DNA of 47,818 nt from Clostridiales bacterium (GCA_021201475.1 JAJQEV010000089.1:1-47818), one strand, 5' to 3'. Shown: positions 15,467-27,785, numbered from the stretch's first letter. The notes: a model not told the origin generated them from the sequence alone. Program-made: numbers and translations.

Positions 15467-15690
15467 AAGATGCCGTCCCTGACAGCTCAATTATCATATC
15501 ACACTCCGGCAGAAAATGCAAGCCCCCAATTTTGTTTTTTCAGGATTTTTCTGTGCGGGGCGGCTCTCTTTAAAAAAGGAGAGATTGTTCGCCGGGCGGC
15601 CGAGGGGCGCCCCTGGTGAAGGTGGAGGGACCCCCGCTCTCCATCAACCCGGCAGCCACCTCCGTCGGAGGCAAACCTTGATTCGCTTCC

Positions 15691-16815
15691 TTAATTCCTG
15701 TCTAAGGGGGAAGCGTTATTCGCATTCTTCCTGAGCCGCCCGTTGATGAACTCCGCCCCCAGGTTGTACAGCACGGCAAACACCGGCACCCCCAGAATCA
15801 TCCCGGCGAAGCCGAACAACTCCCCGCCAATCACGATGGCAAACAGCGTCCACATGGTGGACAGCCCCACCGTGTTGCCCAGGATCTTCGGACCAATGAC
15901 GTGACCGTCCAGCTGCTGAATCACCAGCACCAGAATCGCGTACAGGGGAACGCTTCCCGGCGAGGCCAGCAGCAGGATCACGCCGCCGATGATACCGCCG
16001 ATGATTGGCCCCACGATAGGCACAATGTTGGTCACACCGATCAGCACGCTGATGAGGGGCGTAAAGGGGATGCGCAGCAGCCCCAGCACCACCGCACTGA
16101 GCAGGCCAATCACTGCGCTGTCCAGAATCTTCCCGGCCAGGAAGCTGGTCAGCATCCGGTCAGACAGGTGGTAAACCTTGCTGAGCCACCGCTGGCCCTC
16201 TGTGGGCAGCAGCGCGTGGCATACCTTCTTCAGCTGTCGCACCATCTGCTGCTTCTCCAGCAGGATATAGATGGCCGACACCACCGCTGTGATGACTGTC
16301 ACCAGGCCGTTGCCGATGGCTCTGCCGTAGGCGAACAAATTGCTGGAATAATTTTCGATCAGGGTGAGAATCTCCTCCCAGATGGTCTGCCAGTCGGAGA
16401 ACAGGGAATCCACAAGGGTATCGTCCACCATGATGTCCACTGGCAGCTGGTTTAGCAAATCCTCCAGATTGGCCAGATAGGCGGGGACATTCTCCATAAA
16501 GCTCTCCGCGCTGAGCTGGAGCTGAGGCACTACCATGGCAATCAGCAGCCAAATAACCAGCACGACCCCCACCAGCACCGCAAACACGGACAGCGCCCGG
16601 TTCTTCAGCCAGTGCTCCTCCAGATAGCGGGTGGGAATGTCCAGCAGCCAGGCCAGAGCGATGCCCACCAGGAAGGGGAACACTGTGTCCAGGGCGACCA
16701 TACACAGCTGCACAAACCAGGACAAATGCTCCAAAACCTCGTAAAAGGCCACCGCTGTGACCGCAACTAGCAGCCAGGGCGCCACCTGCTCCAGCAGCTT
16801 CCTCATCCGCTTCAA
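15691..16815 (-). CDS. AI-2E/PerM (YtvI-like) family membrane permease
   Basis: 374 residues with about eight membrane segments: two N-terminal pairs, a soluble stretch at about 110-165, then a cluster that includes the family-typical segments near IVPIVGPIIGGIIGG and LDGHVIGPKILGNTVGLSTMWTLFAIVIGGELFGFAGMILGVP. The family (PF01594) includes AI-2 exporters, sodium/proton antiporters and the sporulation protein YtvI, so the substrate is unknown. The start is TTG at 16815: AAAGGGG lies 8 bases upstream of it, whereas the ATG three codons later is too far away. It is divergent from argF. No terminator is clear downstream, where a GC-rich stretch (15550-15690) holds no gene that I can support. 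Confidence 0.88.
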   Translation of the reverse strand: MKRMRKLLEQVAPWLLVAVTAVAFYEVLEHLSWFVQLCMVALDTVFPFLVGIALAWLLDIPTRYLEEHWLKNRALSVFAVLVGVVLVIWLLIAMVVPQLQLSAESFMENVPAYLANLEDLLNQLPVDIMVDDTLVDSLFSDWQTIWEEILTLIENYSSNLFAYGRAIGNGLVTVITAVVSAIYILLEKQQMVRQLKKVCHALLPTEGQRWLSKVYHLSDRMLTSFLAGKILDSAVIGLLSAVVLGLLRIPFTPLISVLIGVTNIVPIVGPIIGGIIGGVILLLASPGSVPLYAILVLVIQQLDGHVIGPKILGNTVGLSTMWTLFAIVIGGELFGFAGMILGVPVFAVLYNLGAEFINGRLRKNANNASPLDRN

Positions 16816-16847
16816 GAAAATCGCCCCTTTCCCGACGTACTGTTTTT

Positions 16848-16856
16848 ATTATACCA
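16848..16856 (-). promoter_or_regulatory. Extended -10 promoter of the AI-2E-family gene
   Basis: On the minus strand TGG followed by TATAAT (16856-16848) matches an extended -10 element. No good -35 is present at the usual distance. Confidence 0.55.
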
Positions 16857-16950
16857 CATGGCGCCTCAAAATGATGTCCGAATTGTAAAATATTCCGAAT
16901 CGAACCACAGCTCCCGGTGGATTGTTTTTCAGAAAAACGGCCGTTCCCCA

Positions 16951-16979
16951 TTGCAAGCGCGTCCAAAATCCGCTAAAAT
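16951..16979 (+). promoter_or_regulatory. Promoter of argF
   Basis: TTGCAA (16951-16956), a 17-base spacer and TAAAAT (16974-16979), 36 bases before the start codon. No clear ArgR box was found. Confidence 0.65.
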
Positions 16980-17015
16980 AGAAAAGTATACTTGACTGCT
17001 CCAGGAGGAATTGTG

Positions 17016-17999
17016 ATGAACGTAACTGGTAAGAGCTTCCTCAAGCTGCTGGATTTTACCCCGGAGGAAATCCAGGGCTTCCTGACACTGGCCGCCGATT
17101 TAAAGGCACGGAAGAAGGCCGGCATCCCTCATCGTATCCATGAGGGGAAGAATATCGCACTGATTTTTGAGAAGACATCCACCCGCACCCGCTGCGCCTT
17201 TGAGGTGGCCGCCCGGGATCTGGGGATGGGGGTCACCTATTTGGATCCCTCTGGCTCCCAAATCGGCAGAAAGGAATCCATCGCCGATACCGCCCGGGTG
17301 CTGGGCCGGATGTTTGACGGCATCGAGTACCGTGGCTTTGACCAGGAAATCGTGGAGGAGTTGGCCCGTTACGCGGGCGTCCCCGTCTGGAACGGCCTGA
17401 CCAACGAGTTCCACCCCACCCAGATTCTGGCGGACTTCCTGACGATTCAGGAGCATTTCGGCTACCTGAAGGGCATCCACCTGGTCTACCTGGGGGACGC
17501 CCGGTACAATATGGGCGACTCCCTGATGGTGGGCTGCGCCAAGATGGGGATGCACTTTACCGCCTGCGCCCCGGAGTCCTACTTCCCCGATCCGGCACTC
17601 ATCCGAACCTGCCAGGCCATCGCCGCCGAGACCGGGGCCACCCTGGATTTTGTGACCGACCCTGTGGCCGCCACGAAGGGGGCGGACGTGCTGTACACTG
17701 ACGTGTGGGTGTCCATGGGCGAGCCGGTGGAAGTCTGGGAGGAACGTATCCGCGACCTGGCCCCCTACCAGGTGAATCAGGCCCTGATGGACAACGCCGG
17801 GCCCCAGGCGAAATTCATGCACTGCCTCCCCGCCTTCCACGACCATAAGACCACCATCGGCAGGGAGATGGGCCTGCGCTTCGGGCGGGATGCCATGGAA
17901 GTCAGCGACGAGGTGTTTGAAGGCCCGCAGTCCATCGTCTTTGACGAGGCGGAGAACCGGATGCACACCATTAAGGCGGTCATGGCGGCTACGCTGTGA
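17016..17999 (+). CDS. argF: Ornithine carbamoyltransferase
   Basis: 327 residues, a normal length. It joins carbamoyl phosphate and ornithine to citrulline (arginine biosynthesis, or the reverse in arginine catabolism). Signatures: [12 protein letters not shown] near residue 52 (carbamoyl-phosphate binding), [16 protein letters not shown] near residue 127, and MHCLPAFHD near residue 268 (the HCLPA ornithine-site motif). The start at 17016 follows AGGAGG by 7 bases; an upstream in-frame ATG at 16992 lacks a site. It stands alone without other arg genes or arcA/arcC, so anabolic use is more likely. The gene is closed by a strong terminator shared with trxA. Confidence 0.96.
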   Translation: MNVTGKSFLKLLDFTPEEIQGFLTLAADLKARKKAGIPHRIHEGKNIALIFEKTSTRTRCAFEVAARDLGMGVTYLDPSGSQIGRKESIADTARVLGRMFDGIEYRGFDQEIVEELARYAGVPVWNGLTNEFHPTQILADFLTIQEHFGYLKGIHLVYLGDARYNMGDSLMVGCAKMGMHFTACAPESYFPDPALIRTCQAIAAETGATLDFVTDPVAATKGADVLYTDVWVSMGEPVEVWEERIRDLAPYQVNQALMDNAGPQAKFMHCLPAFHDHKTTIGREMGLRFGRDAMEVSDEVFEGPQSIVFDEAENRMHTIKAVMAATL

Positions 18000-18013
18000 C
18001 CCTGTCAACAGAC

Positions 18014-18061
18014 AAAGCGCCTGATTCCAAACCTGTACGGTCAGGAAGCAGGCGCTTTTTT
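18014..18061. terminator. Terminator between argF and trxA
   Basis: AAAGCGCCTG (18014-18023) pairs with CAGGCGCTTT (18049-18058), followed by a T run into 18061. A smaller inner pairing is possible. It lies between convergent genes. Confidence 0.85.
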
Positions 18062-18064
18062 CGC

Positions 18065-18388
18065 TTATGCCAAAGCGGCGTCAATCAGCTCGGTGAAGCT
18101 GTCCTTGGGGCGGACGCCCACCAGCTTGTCCACCTCTTCGCCGTTTTCAAACAGCATGACGGTGGGAATGCTCATAATGCCGTAGCGGGTGGCGAGATCC
18201 ATTTCCTCGTCAATGTCCACCTTGCCCACGGTGACCTTGCCGTCATAGTCCTCCGCCAGCTCCTCAATGACCGGGGCCAGCATCCGGCAGGGACCGCACC
18301 AGGTGGCCCAGAAGTCCACCAGCACAAGGCCCTTCTGGGCCAGTGCTGCGTCAAGAGTCTCCTGCGTGAAGTGTATCAAATTTGCCAT
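18065..18388 (-). CDS. trxA: Thioredoxin
   Basis: 107 residues, with one thioredoxin fold carrying the redox motif WCGPC (residues 28-32), the cis-Pro segment SIPTVMLFENG and the buried Asp in VLVDFWATWC. It reduces disulfides in cytoplasmic proteins. It lies 9 bases downstream of the thioredoxin-reductase-like gene and is surely co-transcribed and paired with it. All expected residues are present. Confidence 0.97.
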   Translation of the reverse strand: MANLIHFTQETLDAALAQKGLVLVDFWATWCGPCRMLAPVIEELAEDYDGKVTVGKVDIDEEMDLATRYGIMSIPTVMLFENGEEVDKLVGVRPKDSFTELIDAALA

Positions 18389-18397
18389 ATCTGTTTC

Positions 18398-19255
18398 CTA
18401 CCTTTCTAAAATAGACGCTTCCGCGTCCTCTGCGGCGGTCAGGGCAGCCACCTGCCCTTCTCCCACCGCTTTGGCAATTTGGAAGGGCTTGCCGGTGCAG
18501 TCCCCGGCGGCGTAGACCCGGGGCAGATTGGTGCGCCCGCTGCGGTCAACGGCGATATAGCCGTCCCGGAAGGCCAGCCCCGGCAGCAGGTCGCCGGGGG
18601 CCACGGCGCTGCGCAGCAGGAACACCCCCTCGCAGGGGAGCCTCGCTCCGTCGGCCAGTACTGCCTCCACCCGGTCTGCCCCCTCAATTTCCAGTCGCCC
18701 GGCCCGGACAAAGGGGATATCCTCCGGCAGACCCTCCGGCCGTTTGGCGGCCACATAGGTCACCTGGCAGCCGATGGAGGACAGCCACGCCGCCTCCTGG
18801 GGAGCGTCCGAACTCCTGCCGATGACCACCACGCTGCGCTTCCGGTACAGCATCCCGTCGCAGACAGCGCAGTAGCTGACCCCACGGCCCAGCAGCCGCT
18901 CCTCGCCGGGGATATGCTGCACCGGAGTGACGCCGGAGGTGACGATCAGGGAGTGCCCCTCCGCCACGTCCTGCCCCACGGTCAGGCACCAGTTCCTGCC
19001 CATGTCCAGGGCGGACAGCGCCTTGCCGGTGAGGAACTCCGCCCCCAATGCGTCCGCATGGCTTTGCAGCTTGTCCAGCAGCTCCGCGCCGGTGACGCCG
19101 GGAAGGCCGGGGTAGTTGTCAATGCGCTCTGCCTTCGCCAGCGGGCTGGCCGACGGCGGGTTGGATACCACCAGCACCTTCAGGTTCCGGGAGCGCCCCG
19201 CAATGGCGGCGGCCAGCCCCGCCGGGCCGCTGCCGAGAATGAGTAAATCGTACAG
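18398..19255 (-). CDS. Thioredoxin-reductase-like flavoprotein, possibly ferredoxin-dependent
   Basis: 285 residues, shorter than classical TrxB (about 305-320). It has the FAD site GSGPAGLAAA near residue 9, the redox CAVCDG near residue 129, and the C-terminal AAGDCTGKPFQIAKAVGEG flavin segment. The NADPH-binding motifs of TrxB are not visible: the second Gly-rich loop reads VVIGRSSDAPQEA rather than GxGxxA, and the HRRxxxR motif is replaced by YVAAKRPEG. That loss is the hallmark of the pyridine-nucleotide-independent flavin thioredoxin reductases of Clostridia (FFTR, ferredoxin-linked). The family N-terminus (YDLLILGSG) and AGGAGG 7 bases upstream point to a rare CTG start at 19255, since no ATG, GTG or TTG fits. 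It is operonic with trxA. Confidence 0.85.
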   Translation of the reverse strand: MYDLLILGSGPAGLAAAIAGRSRNLKVLVVSNPPSASPLAKAERIDNYPGLPGVTGAELLDKLQSHADALGAEFLTGKALSALDMGRNWCLTVGQDVAEGHSLIVTSGVTPVQHIPGEERLLGRGVSYCAVCDGMLYRKRSVVVIGRSSDAPQEAAWLSSIGCQVTYVAAKRPEGLPEDIPFVRAGRLEIEGADRVEAVLADGARLPCEGVFLLRSAVAPGDLLPGLAFRDGYIAVDRSGRTNLPRVYAAGDCTGKPFQIAKAVGEGQVAALTAAEDAEASILER

Positions 19256-19288
19256 AGGGATCCCTCCTGTCGTTCTGTCTCTGCCCTC

Positions 19289-19317
19289 ATTATAATACAG
19301 TTGGGCGAAAACTGCAA
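19289..19317 (-). promoter_or_regulatory. Promoter of the trxB-like/trxA operon
   Basis: On the minus strand TTGCAG (19317-19312), a 17-base spacer and a perfect TATAAT (19294-19289). The transcript would begin about 27 bases before the CTG, excluding any start codon further upstream. Confidence 0.8.
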
Positions 19318-19435
19318 GCGGTTTGTGCGAACAAATCGCACTGACGGGCGGTTCCTGCGGCACATGGCATTATTATAACCAAACCACTCCAAACCGGCAG
19401 CGGATGGTTCTGTTTGAATCTACAATCCGTCCCCC

Positions 19436-19464
19436 TTGCAAAACCGCAGACTTTCGCCTATAAT
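19436..19464 (+). promoter_or_regulatory. Promoter of glnS
   Basis: TTGCAA (19436-19441), a 17-base spacer and TATAAT (19459-19464). The leader is only about 26 bases, so there is no room for a T-box leader. Confidence 0.8.
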
Positions 19465-19496
19465 AAGGAGGAGATTGAGATTGAGGAGTGTGCTCC

Positions 19497-21179
<1,683 letters not shown>

Positions 21180-21207
21180 GGGACGCAGAACTGCATCAAA
21201 TGAGAAA

Positions 21208-21239
21208 AAAGCGTGACCTGCGACAGCAGGTCACGCTTT
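21208..21239. terminator. Bidirectional terminator between glnS and the atp operon
   Basis: A perfect 14-bp stem, AAAGCGTGACCTGC/GCAGGTCACGCTTT, with the 4-base loop GACA. On the minus strand a run of six T residues follows (the end of the atp operon); on the plus strand the stem ends in TTTG. Confidence 0.92.
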
Positions 21240-21261
21240 GTGCTTGCCTTTGGAGCGCGGT

Positions 21262-21678
21262 TCAGAACCGCTCTCCCCGCTTCACCTTGAGCCGGTTCAT
21301 GGCTCTGGCCAGGTTCGCCTGGGTCAGCCGGTACTCCTGCATCCCCTTGCGCTGGCGCAGCTCCTCCTGCGCCTGCTCATAGGCGCGGCGGGCGCGGGCC
21401 TCGTCAATCTCCTCCGGCCGCTCCGCCGTTTCCACCAGAACCCAAACCCGGTCCCCGTTGACGTGGGCAAAGCCGGCGCCCACAGCGCCGATGCGCGGCT
21501 CCGGCTCCCCCGGCACCCGGAAGCGGAGCATTCCCGGCTCAATGGCTGTCACCAGTTCAGAGTGGCCCGCCAGAACGCCCAACTCGCCGTCCAGGGCGGG
21601 GATGGTCACGCTCTCACAGGGGCCGGTGTAGAACACCCGGTCGGAGGCCAGCACCTCCAGATGAAACTCCGCCGCCAT
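21262..21678 (-). CDS. atpC: ATP synthase F1 epsilon subunit
   Basis: 138 residues. The N-terminal beta-sandwich (residues 1-85; VTIPALDGELGVLAGH is the family signature) is followed by a C-terminal helical hairpin (about 90-135) that in other species can block rotation. It sits at the foot of the central stalk with gamma. Its ATG comes one base after the atpD stop codon and has little ribosome-binding site of its own, so translation is coupled to atpD. It is the last gene of the operon, directly before the terminator at 21208. Confidence 0.95.
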   Translation of the reverse strand: MAAEFHLEVLASDRVFYTGPCESVTIPALDGELGVLAGHSELVTAIEPGMLRFRVPGEPEPRIGAVGAGFAHVNGDRVWVLVETAERPEEIDEARARRAYEQAQEELRQRKGMQEYRLTQANLARAMNRLKVKRGERF

Positions 21679-21679
21679 C

Positions 21680-24003
<2,324 letters not shown>

Positions 24004-24016
24004 AGCGTGCCTCCGC

Positions 24017-25786
24017 TTATACCTGGGCCCCAAGCTGGGACTGAATGAACTCCTTCGCCAGCGCGGCGATCTGCTGCCGCAGGGTAGGGGACATCTCCCT
24101 GCTGCGATCCAGCTCCCGCTGAATCTCACCATGCTGTGCCCGGAACCAGTCCAGCATCTGGGTCTGCATCCCCTTGATGTCCTTTAACGGCACCTCCAGG
24201 AATGCCTGACTCAGGGCGGCCACCAGGGTAATGACCTGGTCGGCCATGGTCAGGGGATGATACAGCGGCTGCTTTAAGAGCTCCATCAGCCCCTCGCCGT
24301 ACACCAGCTGCCGCTTGGTGGTATCGTCCAGGTCGGAGGAGAACTGGGTGAAAATCTCCATCTCCCGATACTGGGCCAGATCAATACGGATGGAGCCGGT
24401 AGCCGTTTTCATGGCCTTGGTCTGGGCTGCGCCGCCCACACGGGACACGGAAAGGCCCACGTTGACGGCGGGCCGCTGCCCGGAGAAGAACAGGTCGGAC
24501 TCCAGGAAGATCTGCCCGTCGGTGATGGAAATGACGTTGGTGGGAATGTAGGCAGACACGTCCCCAGCCTGGGTCTCAATGATGGGCAGGGCCGTGAGGG
24601 AGCCGCCGCCGTTTTCCTTCGACATCTGGGCGCTGCGCTCCAGCAGCCGGGAGTGGAGGTAGAACACGTCGCCGGGATAGGCCTCCCGCCCGGGAGAGCG
24701 ATCCAGCAGCAGCGACAGGGTACGGTAGGCTACCGCGTGCTTGCTCAGGTCGTCGTAGACCATCAACACGTCCTGCCCACTGTGCATAAAATACTCGCCG
24801 ATGGCGGTACCGGCATAAGGGGCAATGTATTGCAGCGGTGCGGAGTCGCTGGCCGTGGCCGCCACCACGATGGAGTAGGATAGGGCGTCGTGCCGCCTCA
24901 GGATGTCCACAATCCGGGCGATGGTGGAGGACTTCTGGCCGATGGCCACATAGATGCAGATGACGTTCTTGTCCTTCTGGTTCAGGATGGTGTCCAGCGC
25001 CAGGGAGGTCTTGCCGGTCTGCCGGTCGCCGATGATCAGCTCACGCTGGCCCCGGCCGATGGGGAACATGGAGTCGATGGCCAGGATGCCCGTCTCCAAC
25101 GGGCGGTTCACGGATTGCCGCTCCACAATGCCCGGCGCAGGGGATTCGACGGGGTAATAACCGTCGGATTGGATGTCGCCCCCGCCGTCGATGGGCGCGC
25201 CCAGGGCGTTCACCACCCGGCCCAGATAGCCCCGGCCCACGGGCACGCCGGCGTTCTTGCCGGTGCGGGCCACCCGGCTGCCCTCGTGGATGTCCAGGTC
25301 ATTGCCGAACAGAATCGCGCCGATTTCGTCCCGGCGAATCTCCTGCACCATGCCCTTGGTGCCGGTATCGAAGAGGATGATTTCGCCATAGGCGGCATGG
25401 TCAATGCCGCTGATGGTGGCGATGCCGTCCCCTACGGTCTTGACGGAGCCCACCTCAGTGTACTCCGCCGTCAGGTCGAACTGCTCCAGCTCCGTTTTCA
25501 GGATGGAAATCAGGTTGTCGTTATTGGGGATATAGGCCGTTTCCAGCTTCTCCCGCAGCTGCTTCAGCCGCCCCTGGGTGGACCAGTCGAACTCCTCGTC
25601 CCCCACCGTCAGACGGAAGCCGGAGCCCAGGGAGGTGTCCTCCACCAGGGTCAGGTCAAGCGTCCCCTCAGGGCAGTGCCGCTGGGCGAAGGCCCGGATG
25701 CCCGCCAATTGGGCCTCGGTGGGTTTCGTCACATAGGTCAGGGTGACGGGGACGCGGCTGCCCGTTTCAGCGGTTTTCTGCGCCAT
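24017..25786 (-). CDS. atpA: ATP synthase F1 alpha subunit with an N-terminal delta/OSCP-like domain
   Basis: 589 residues, about 85 more than typical AtpA (about 500-505). Ordinary alpha sequence begins near residue 88 ([14 protein letters not shown], then [13 protein letters not shown]). It continues through the P-loop GDRQTGKTS near residue 255 and the Arg-finger region, so the core is normal. The extra segment (about 11-83) matches the C-terminal domain of the delta subunit: a [14 protein letters not shown] strand-helix start, a V-x-D-x-S-L-x-x-G-F core ([15 protein letters not shown]) and the closing [10 protein letters not shown] helix. No separate atpH occurs in the operon, although its normal place is between atpF and atpA. 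The ATG at 25786 follows GGGGGAG and overlaps the end of atpF by 20 bases. The fusion reading is inference from motif alignment by eye. Confidence 0.93.
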   Translation of the reverse strand: MAQKTAETGSRVPVTLTYVTKPTEAQLAGIRAFAQRHCPEGTLDLTLVEDTSLGSGFRLTVGDEEFDWSTQGRLKQLREKLETAYIPNNDNLISILKTELEQFDLTAEYTEVGSVKTVGDGIATISGIDHAAYGEIILFDTGTKGMVQEIRRDEIGAILFGNDLDIHEGSRVARTGKNAGVPVGRGYLGRVVNALGAPIDGGGDIQSDGYYPVESPAPGIVERQSVNRPLETGILAIDSMFPIGRGQRELIIGDRQTGKTSLALDTILNQKDKNVICIYVAIGQKSSTIARIVDILRRHDALSYSIVVAATASDSAPLQYIAPYAGTAIGEYFMHSGQDVLMVYDDLSKHAVAYRTLSLLLDRSPGREAYPGDVFYLHSRLLERSAQMSKENGGGSLTALPIIETQAGDVSAYIPTNVISITDGQIFLESDLFFSGQRPAVNVGLSVSRVGGAAQTKAMKTATGSIRIDLAQYREMEIFTQFSSDLDDTTKRQLVYGEGLMELLKQPLYHPLTMADQVITLVAALSQAFLEVPLKDIKGMQTQMLDWFRAQHGEIQRELDRSREMSPTLRQQIAALAKEFIQSQLGAQV

Positions 25787-26264
25787 CTAACTCCCCCGCC
25801 TTCTGCAAAAACTGGTCATAGAGGGCGCTGTCGCCCTCCGCGCCTGCACCCGCCACCACCTTGGCGGCGGTGTCCAGCATCAGCTCGGTCAATTCCGTCT
25901 GGGCCTGGCGCAGGATGGCGTCCCGCTCCTGTTGGGCGTCCTGCTCCGCTTCCTTCACAATGCTGTCCGCCTTCTCCTGGGCGTCGCTGAGGATGCGCTC
26001 ATACTCCTCCGTAGCCCGCTGCTGGGCGGTGGCCAGGGTCTTGGCCCGTTCGATGGCCACGTTCTGCTGCTCCTCCAGGCGGGCGCGCTCCAGCGCTTCC
26101 GCGTTGGTCTTGGCTTTCTCCGCGTCAGCCAGACTTTGCTCCACCAACTCCTGCCGCTGCTCCAAAATCTTCTGTACCGGCTTGAACAGGGTGAAGCGCA
26201 GGCCAATGAACAGTACCAGCAGGTTGATTACAGTAAAGATTAAATTATAGTTGACCTCTAGCAC
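25767..26264 (-). CDS. atpF: ATP synthase F0 b subunit
   Basis: 165 residues. One N-terminal membrane helix (about 5-27, [18 protein letters not shown]) is followed by a long charged right-handed coiled coil forming the peripheral stalk, of normal length. No delta domain is fused to it, unlike the mycobacterial b-delta protein. The start is GTG at 26264, preceded by GGGG at 6 bases. It follows atpE by 18 bases, and its end overlaps the atpA start. Its C-terminus would normally dock on delta; here it probably docks on the delta-like head of AtpA. Confidence 0.93.
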   Translation of the reverse strand: MLEVNYNLIFTVINLLVLFIGLRFTLFKPVQKILEQRQELVEQSLADAEKAKTNAEALERARLEEQQNVAIERAKTLATAQQRATEEYERILSDAQEKADSIVKEAEQDAQQERDAILRQAQTELTELMLDTAAKVVAGAGAEGDSALYDQFLQKAGELDGAENR

Positions 26265-26282
26265 AATGGTCCCCGCCTTCCA

Positions 26283-26495
26283 TTACAGTTGGAGGACGCA
26301 GAGCAAGGCGATGACGAAGCCGTAGATGGCCGTTGCCTCTGCCAGCGCGCAGCCGATGATAAGCAGCGTCATAATTTGGCTACTGGCCTCCGGCTGACGG
26401 GCCACTGCGTCCACAGCGTGAGAGGTTGCGAGACCGATGCTGAGCCCTGCGCCTGCACCACACAAAACAGCGATTGCTGCACCAATTGCGAGCAT
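26283..26495 (-). CDS. atpE: ATP synthase F0 c subunit
   Basis: 70 residues in two membrane helices joined by the polar loop ARQPE (residues 33-37). The ion-carrying Glu is in ALAEATAIYG in the second helix. The Gln found at the matching position of the first helix in sodium-type rings is Ile here (GLSIGLATS), and the residue after the Glu is Ala rather than Ser, so proton coupling is more likely than sodium coupling. AAAGGAG lies 9 bases upstream of the ATG. A gap of 104 bases separates it from the DUF1622 gene. Confidence 0.95.
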   Translation of the reverse strand: MLAIGAAIAVLCGAGAGLSIGLATSHAVDAVARQPEASSQIMTLLIIGCALAEATAIYGFVIALLCVLQL

Positions 26496-26599
26496 AGTAA
26501 AAAACTCCTTTCATAGTTCAAACGGTTGAGTGAATGGGTTACGATGGTTTCAGTGTTTTTTTATGGATGGAACGACTGCCGGCAGGCAATGGTGACCGC

Positions 26600-26938
26600 C
26601 TAGTCAACCTTGGTCTCCTCCCGCTCCTCCTTGATTTCCCAATGAATCAGGAAGGTCAGCGCCGCCCGGAGGGCGATGATCCCGGCCACGGTCAGGATCT
26701 CCGTCCACTCCCGCACGACCACTGTGCGGAGGATCTCGCTGCCCAGCTTGAACTCCAGCCCGGTGGCAAAGCCCTGGGCCAGCTTCAGAACCGTTCTGGG
26801 ATTCCGGCGCACATAGTTGTAAACGCCCTGGGCCCCGGAGATGATAATGACGGTCACGCCGACGATTTCAAACAGGATAATCGCAAGCTCCGCCACCTCG
26901 TTCAAGATGGTTTCCATAAAGGTGATGACAGCGTCCAT
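26600..26938 (-). CDS. DUF1622-type membrane protein inside the atp operon
   Basis: 112 residues with three hydrophobic segments (about 12-38, 57-75 as an amphipathic stretch around GLEFKLGSEILRTVV, and 80-100). The pattern, a first helix ending in G-x-x-x-Y-x-x-R-R, then LxLGLEF-like and I-x-R-x-x-L-x-F-x-I-x-W-E-I motifs, fits the DUF1622 family, whose function is unknown. It lies between atpB and atpE on the same strand with gaps of 85 and 104 bases, so it must be transcribed with ATP synthase. In other genomes atpI-like proteins assist c-ring assembly or Mg/Ca transport from a place upstream of atpB; this protein is not AtpI. A role in F0 assembly is an inference. The ribosome-binding site (AAGGCG) is weak. 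Confidence 0.8.
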   Translation of the reverse strand: MDAVITFMETILNEVAELAIILFEIVGVTVIIISGAQGVYNYVRRNPRTVLKLAQGFATGLEFKLGSEILRTVVVREWTEILTVAGIIALRAALTFLIHWEIKEEREETKVD

Positions 26939-27023
26939 AGCTTCGCCTTCTGTCCGTAAAAATTTGCCCCTGATACGCGGCCCTGAGCCGCAGGCGCGGG
27001 GCAGCCCTTCGCCTGCGCCGGGT

Positions 27024-27698
27024 TCACTCGATGGCTTCCTTGATGTAAATGCTGGTCAGGAACACAAAGACATACGCCTGGAGGATGCCGTCGAAGATGT
27101 CGAAATACAGGCTGGCAATCATGGGGAACACCGCCGGCACCACCGCCTCGATGAGCTTCATGATGACGAATGCGCCCAGCACGTTGCCGAAGAGCCGCAT
27201 ACACAGGGACAGGGGCCGGGTAATCAAATCCAGGATGTTGAAGGGAACCACCACTGGCACCGGCTCAAGAAAGCTGTGAAGCCAGCCCTTCGTTCCCCTG
27301 GCTCGGATGGACGCCACCTGTACCAGAACGATGCTCATCACCGCCAGGGCGATGGTGACGTTCAAGTCCTTGGTGGGGGGCTTGAAGCCGAAGATGCCAA
27401 TGAGGTTGGCAAACCCGATGTACAGCAGCACCGTGATGAGATAGGGGACATAGCTGCGGCCTTCCTCCCCCACCATATCGGTGACGATGTCCTCCAACTT
27501 GGTCACGCAGAACTCCACCGCCGCCTGCCGCTTGCCGATGTCCCGCACCTTCAGGTTGCGGGTCAGCAGAAAGCTGCCCAGCAGCAGCACCGCCATGATG
27601 ATCCACGTCACCACAGTGGATTCCAGGATGTCTATCCCGCCGATGGAAAAGGCGATTTCACAGTTCAACTCCTCCATGACCTTTTCCGCAATGCTCAT
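27024..27698 (-). CDS. atpB: ATP synthase F0 a subunit
   Basis: 224 residues with five or six membrane helices. The essential Arg lies in RPLSLCMRLFGNVLGAF near residue 157. The C-terminal helix pair ends in FLTSIYIKEAIE, as in other bacteria. The start at 27698 (MSIAEKVMEEL) is preferred; the frame runs further upstream through the leader hairpin but has no better site. AAAGGA lies about 12 bases upstream. It is the first gene of the operon; atpI is not seen upstream. Confidence 0.95.
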   Translation of the reverse strand: MSIAEKVMEELNCEIAFSIGGIDILESTVVTWIIMAVLLLGSFLLTRNLKVRDIGKRQAAVEFCVTKLEDIVTDMVGEEGRSYVPYLITVLLYIGFANLIGIFGFKPPTKDLNVTIALAVMSIVLVQVASIRARGTKGWLHSFLEPVPVVVPFNILDLITRPLSLCMRLFGNVLGAFVIMKLIEAVVPAVFPMIASLYFDIFDGILQAYVFVFLTSIYIKEAIE

Positions 27699-27726
27699 AT
27701 CTTTTTCACTTCCTTTATTCTGGTTT

Positions 27727-27753
27727 TTTGCGCAACGCCCCGCGTTGCGCAAA
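27727..27753 (-). promoter_or_regulatory. Strong leader hairpin upstream of atpB
   Basis: A perfect 12-bp stem, TTTGCGCAACGC/GCGTTGCGCAAA, with a 3-base loop lies in the 5' leader between the promoter and the atpB ribosome-binding site. No T run follows it on the minus strand, so it is not a classical terminator. It may stabilise the long atp mRNA or tune translation of atpB. Confidence 0.7.
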
Positions 27754-27785
27754 GGATAATGTACTCCCTTCGGGACTCCACGGCT

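Noticed and set aside
15221-15490. Open frame of 89 codons on the minus strand
   Set aside because: It runs through the tRNA-Pro gene and its terminator, so it cannot be a real protein gene.
15550-15690. Possible RNA or terminator in the GC-rich stretch after the AI-2E-family gene
   Set aside because: Short GGGCGCCCC-type palindromes occur, but no stem with a T run and no consistent fold could be drawn.
17016-17999. Arginine deiminase (catabolic) cluster
   Set aside because: No arcA, arcC or arcD is adjacent; the ornithine carbamoyltransferase gene stands alone with its own promoter and terminator.
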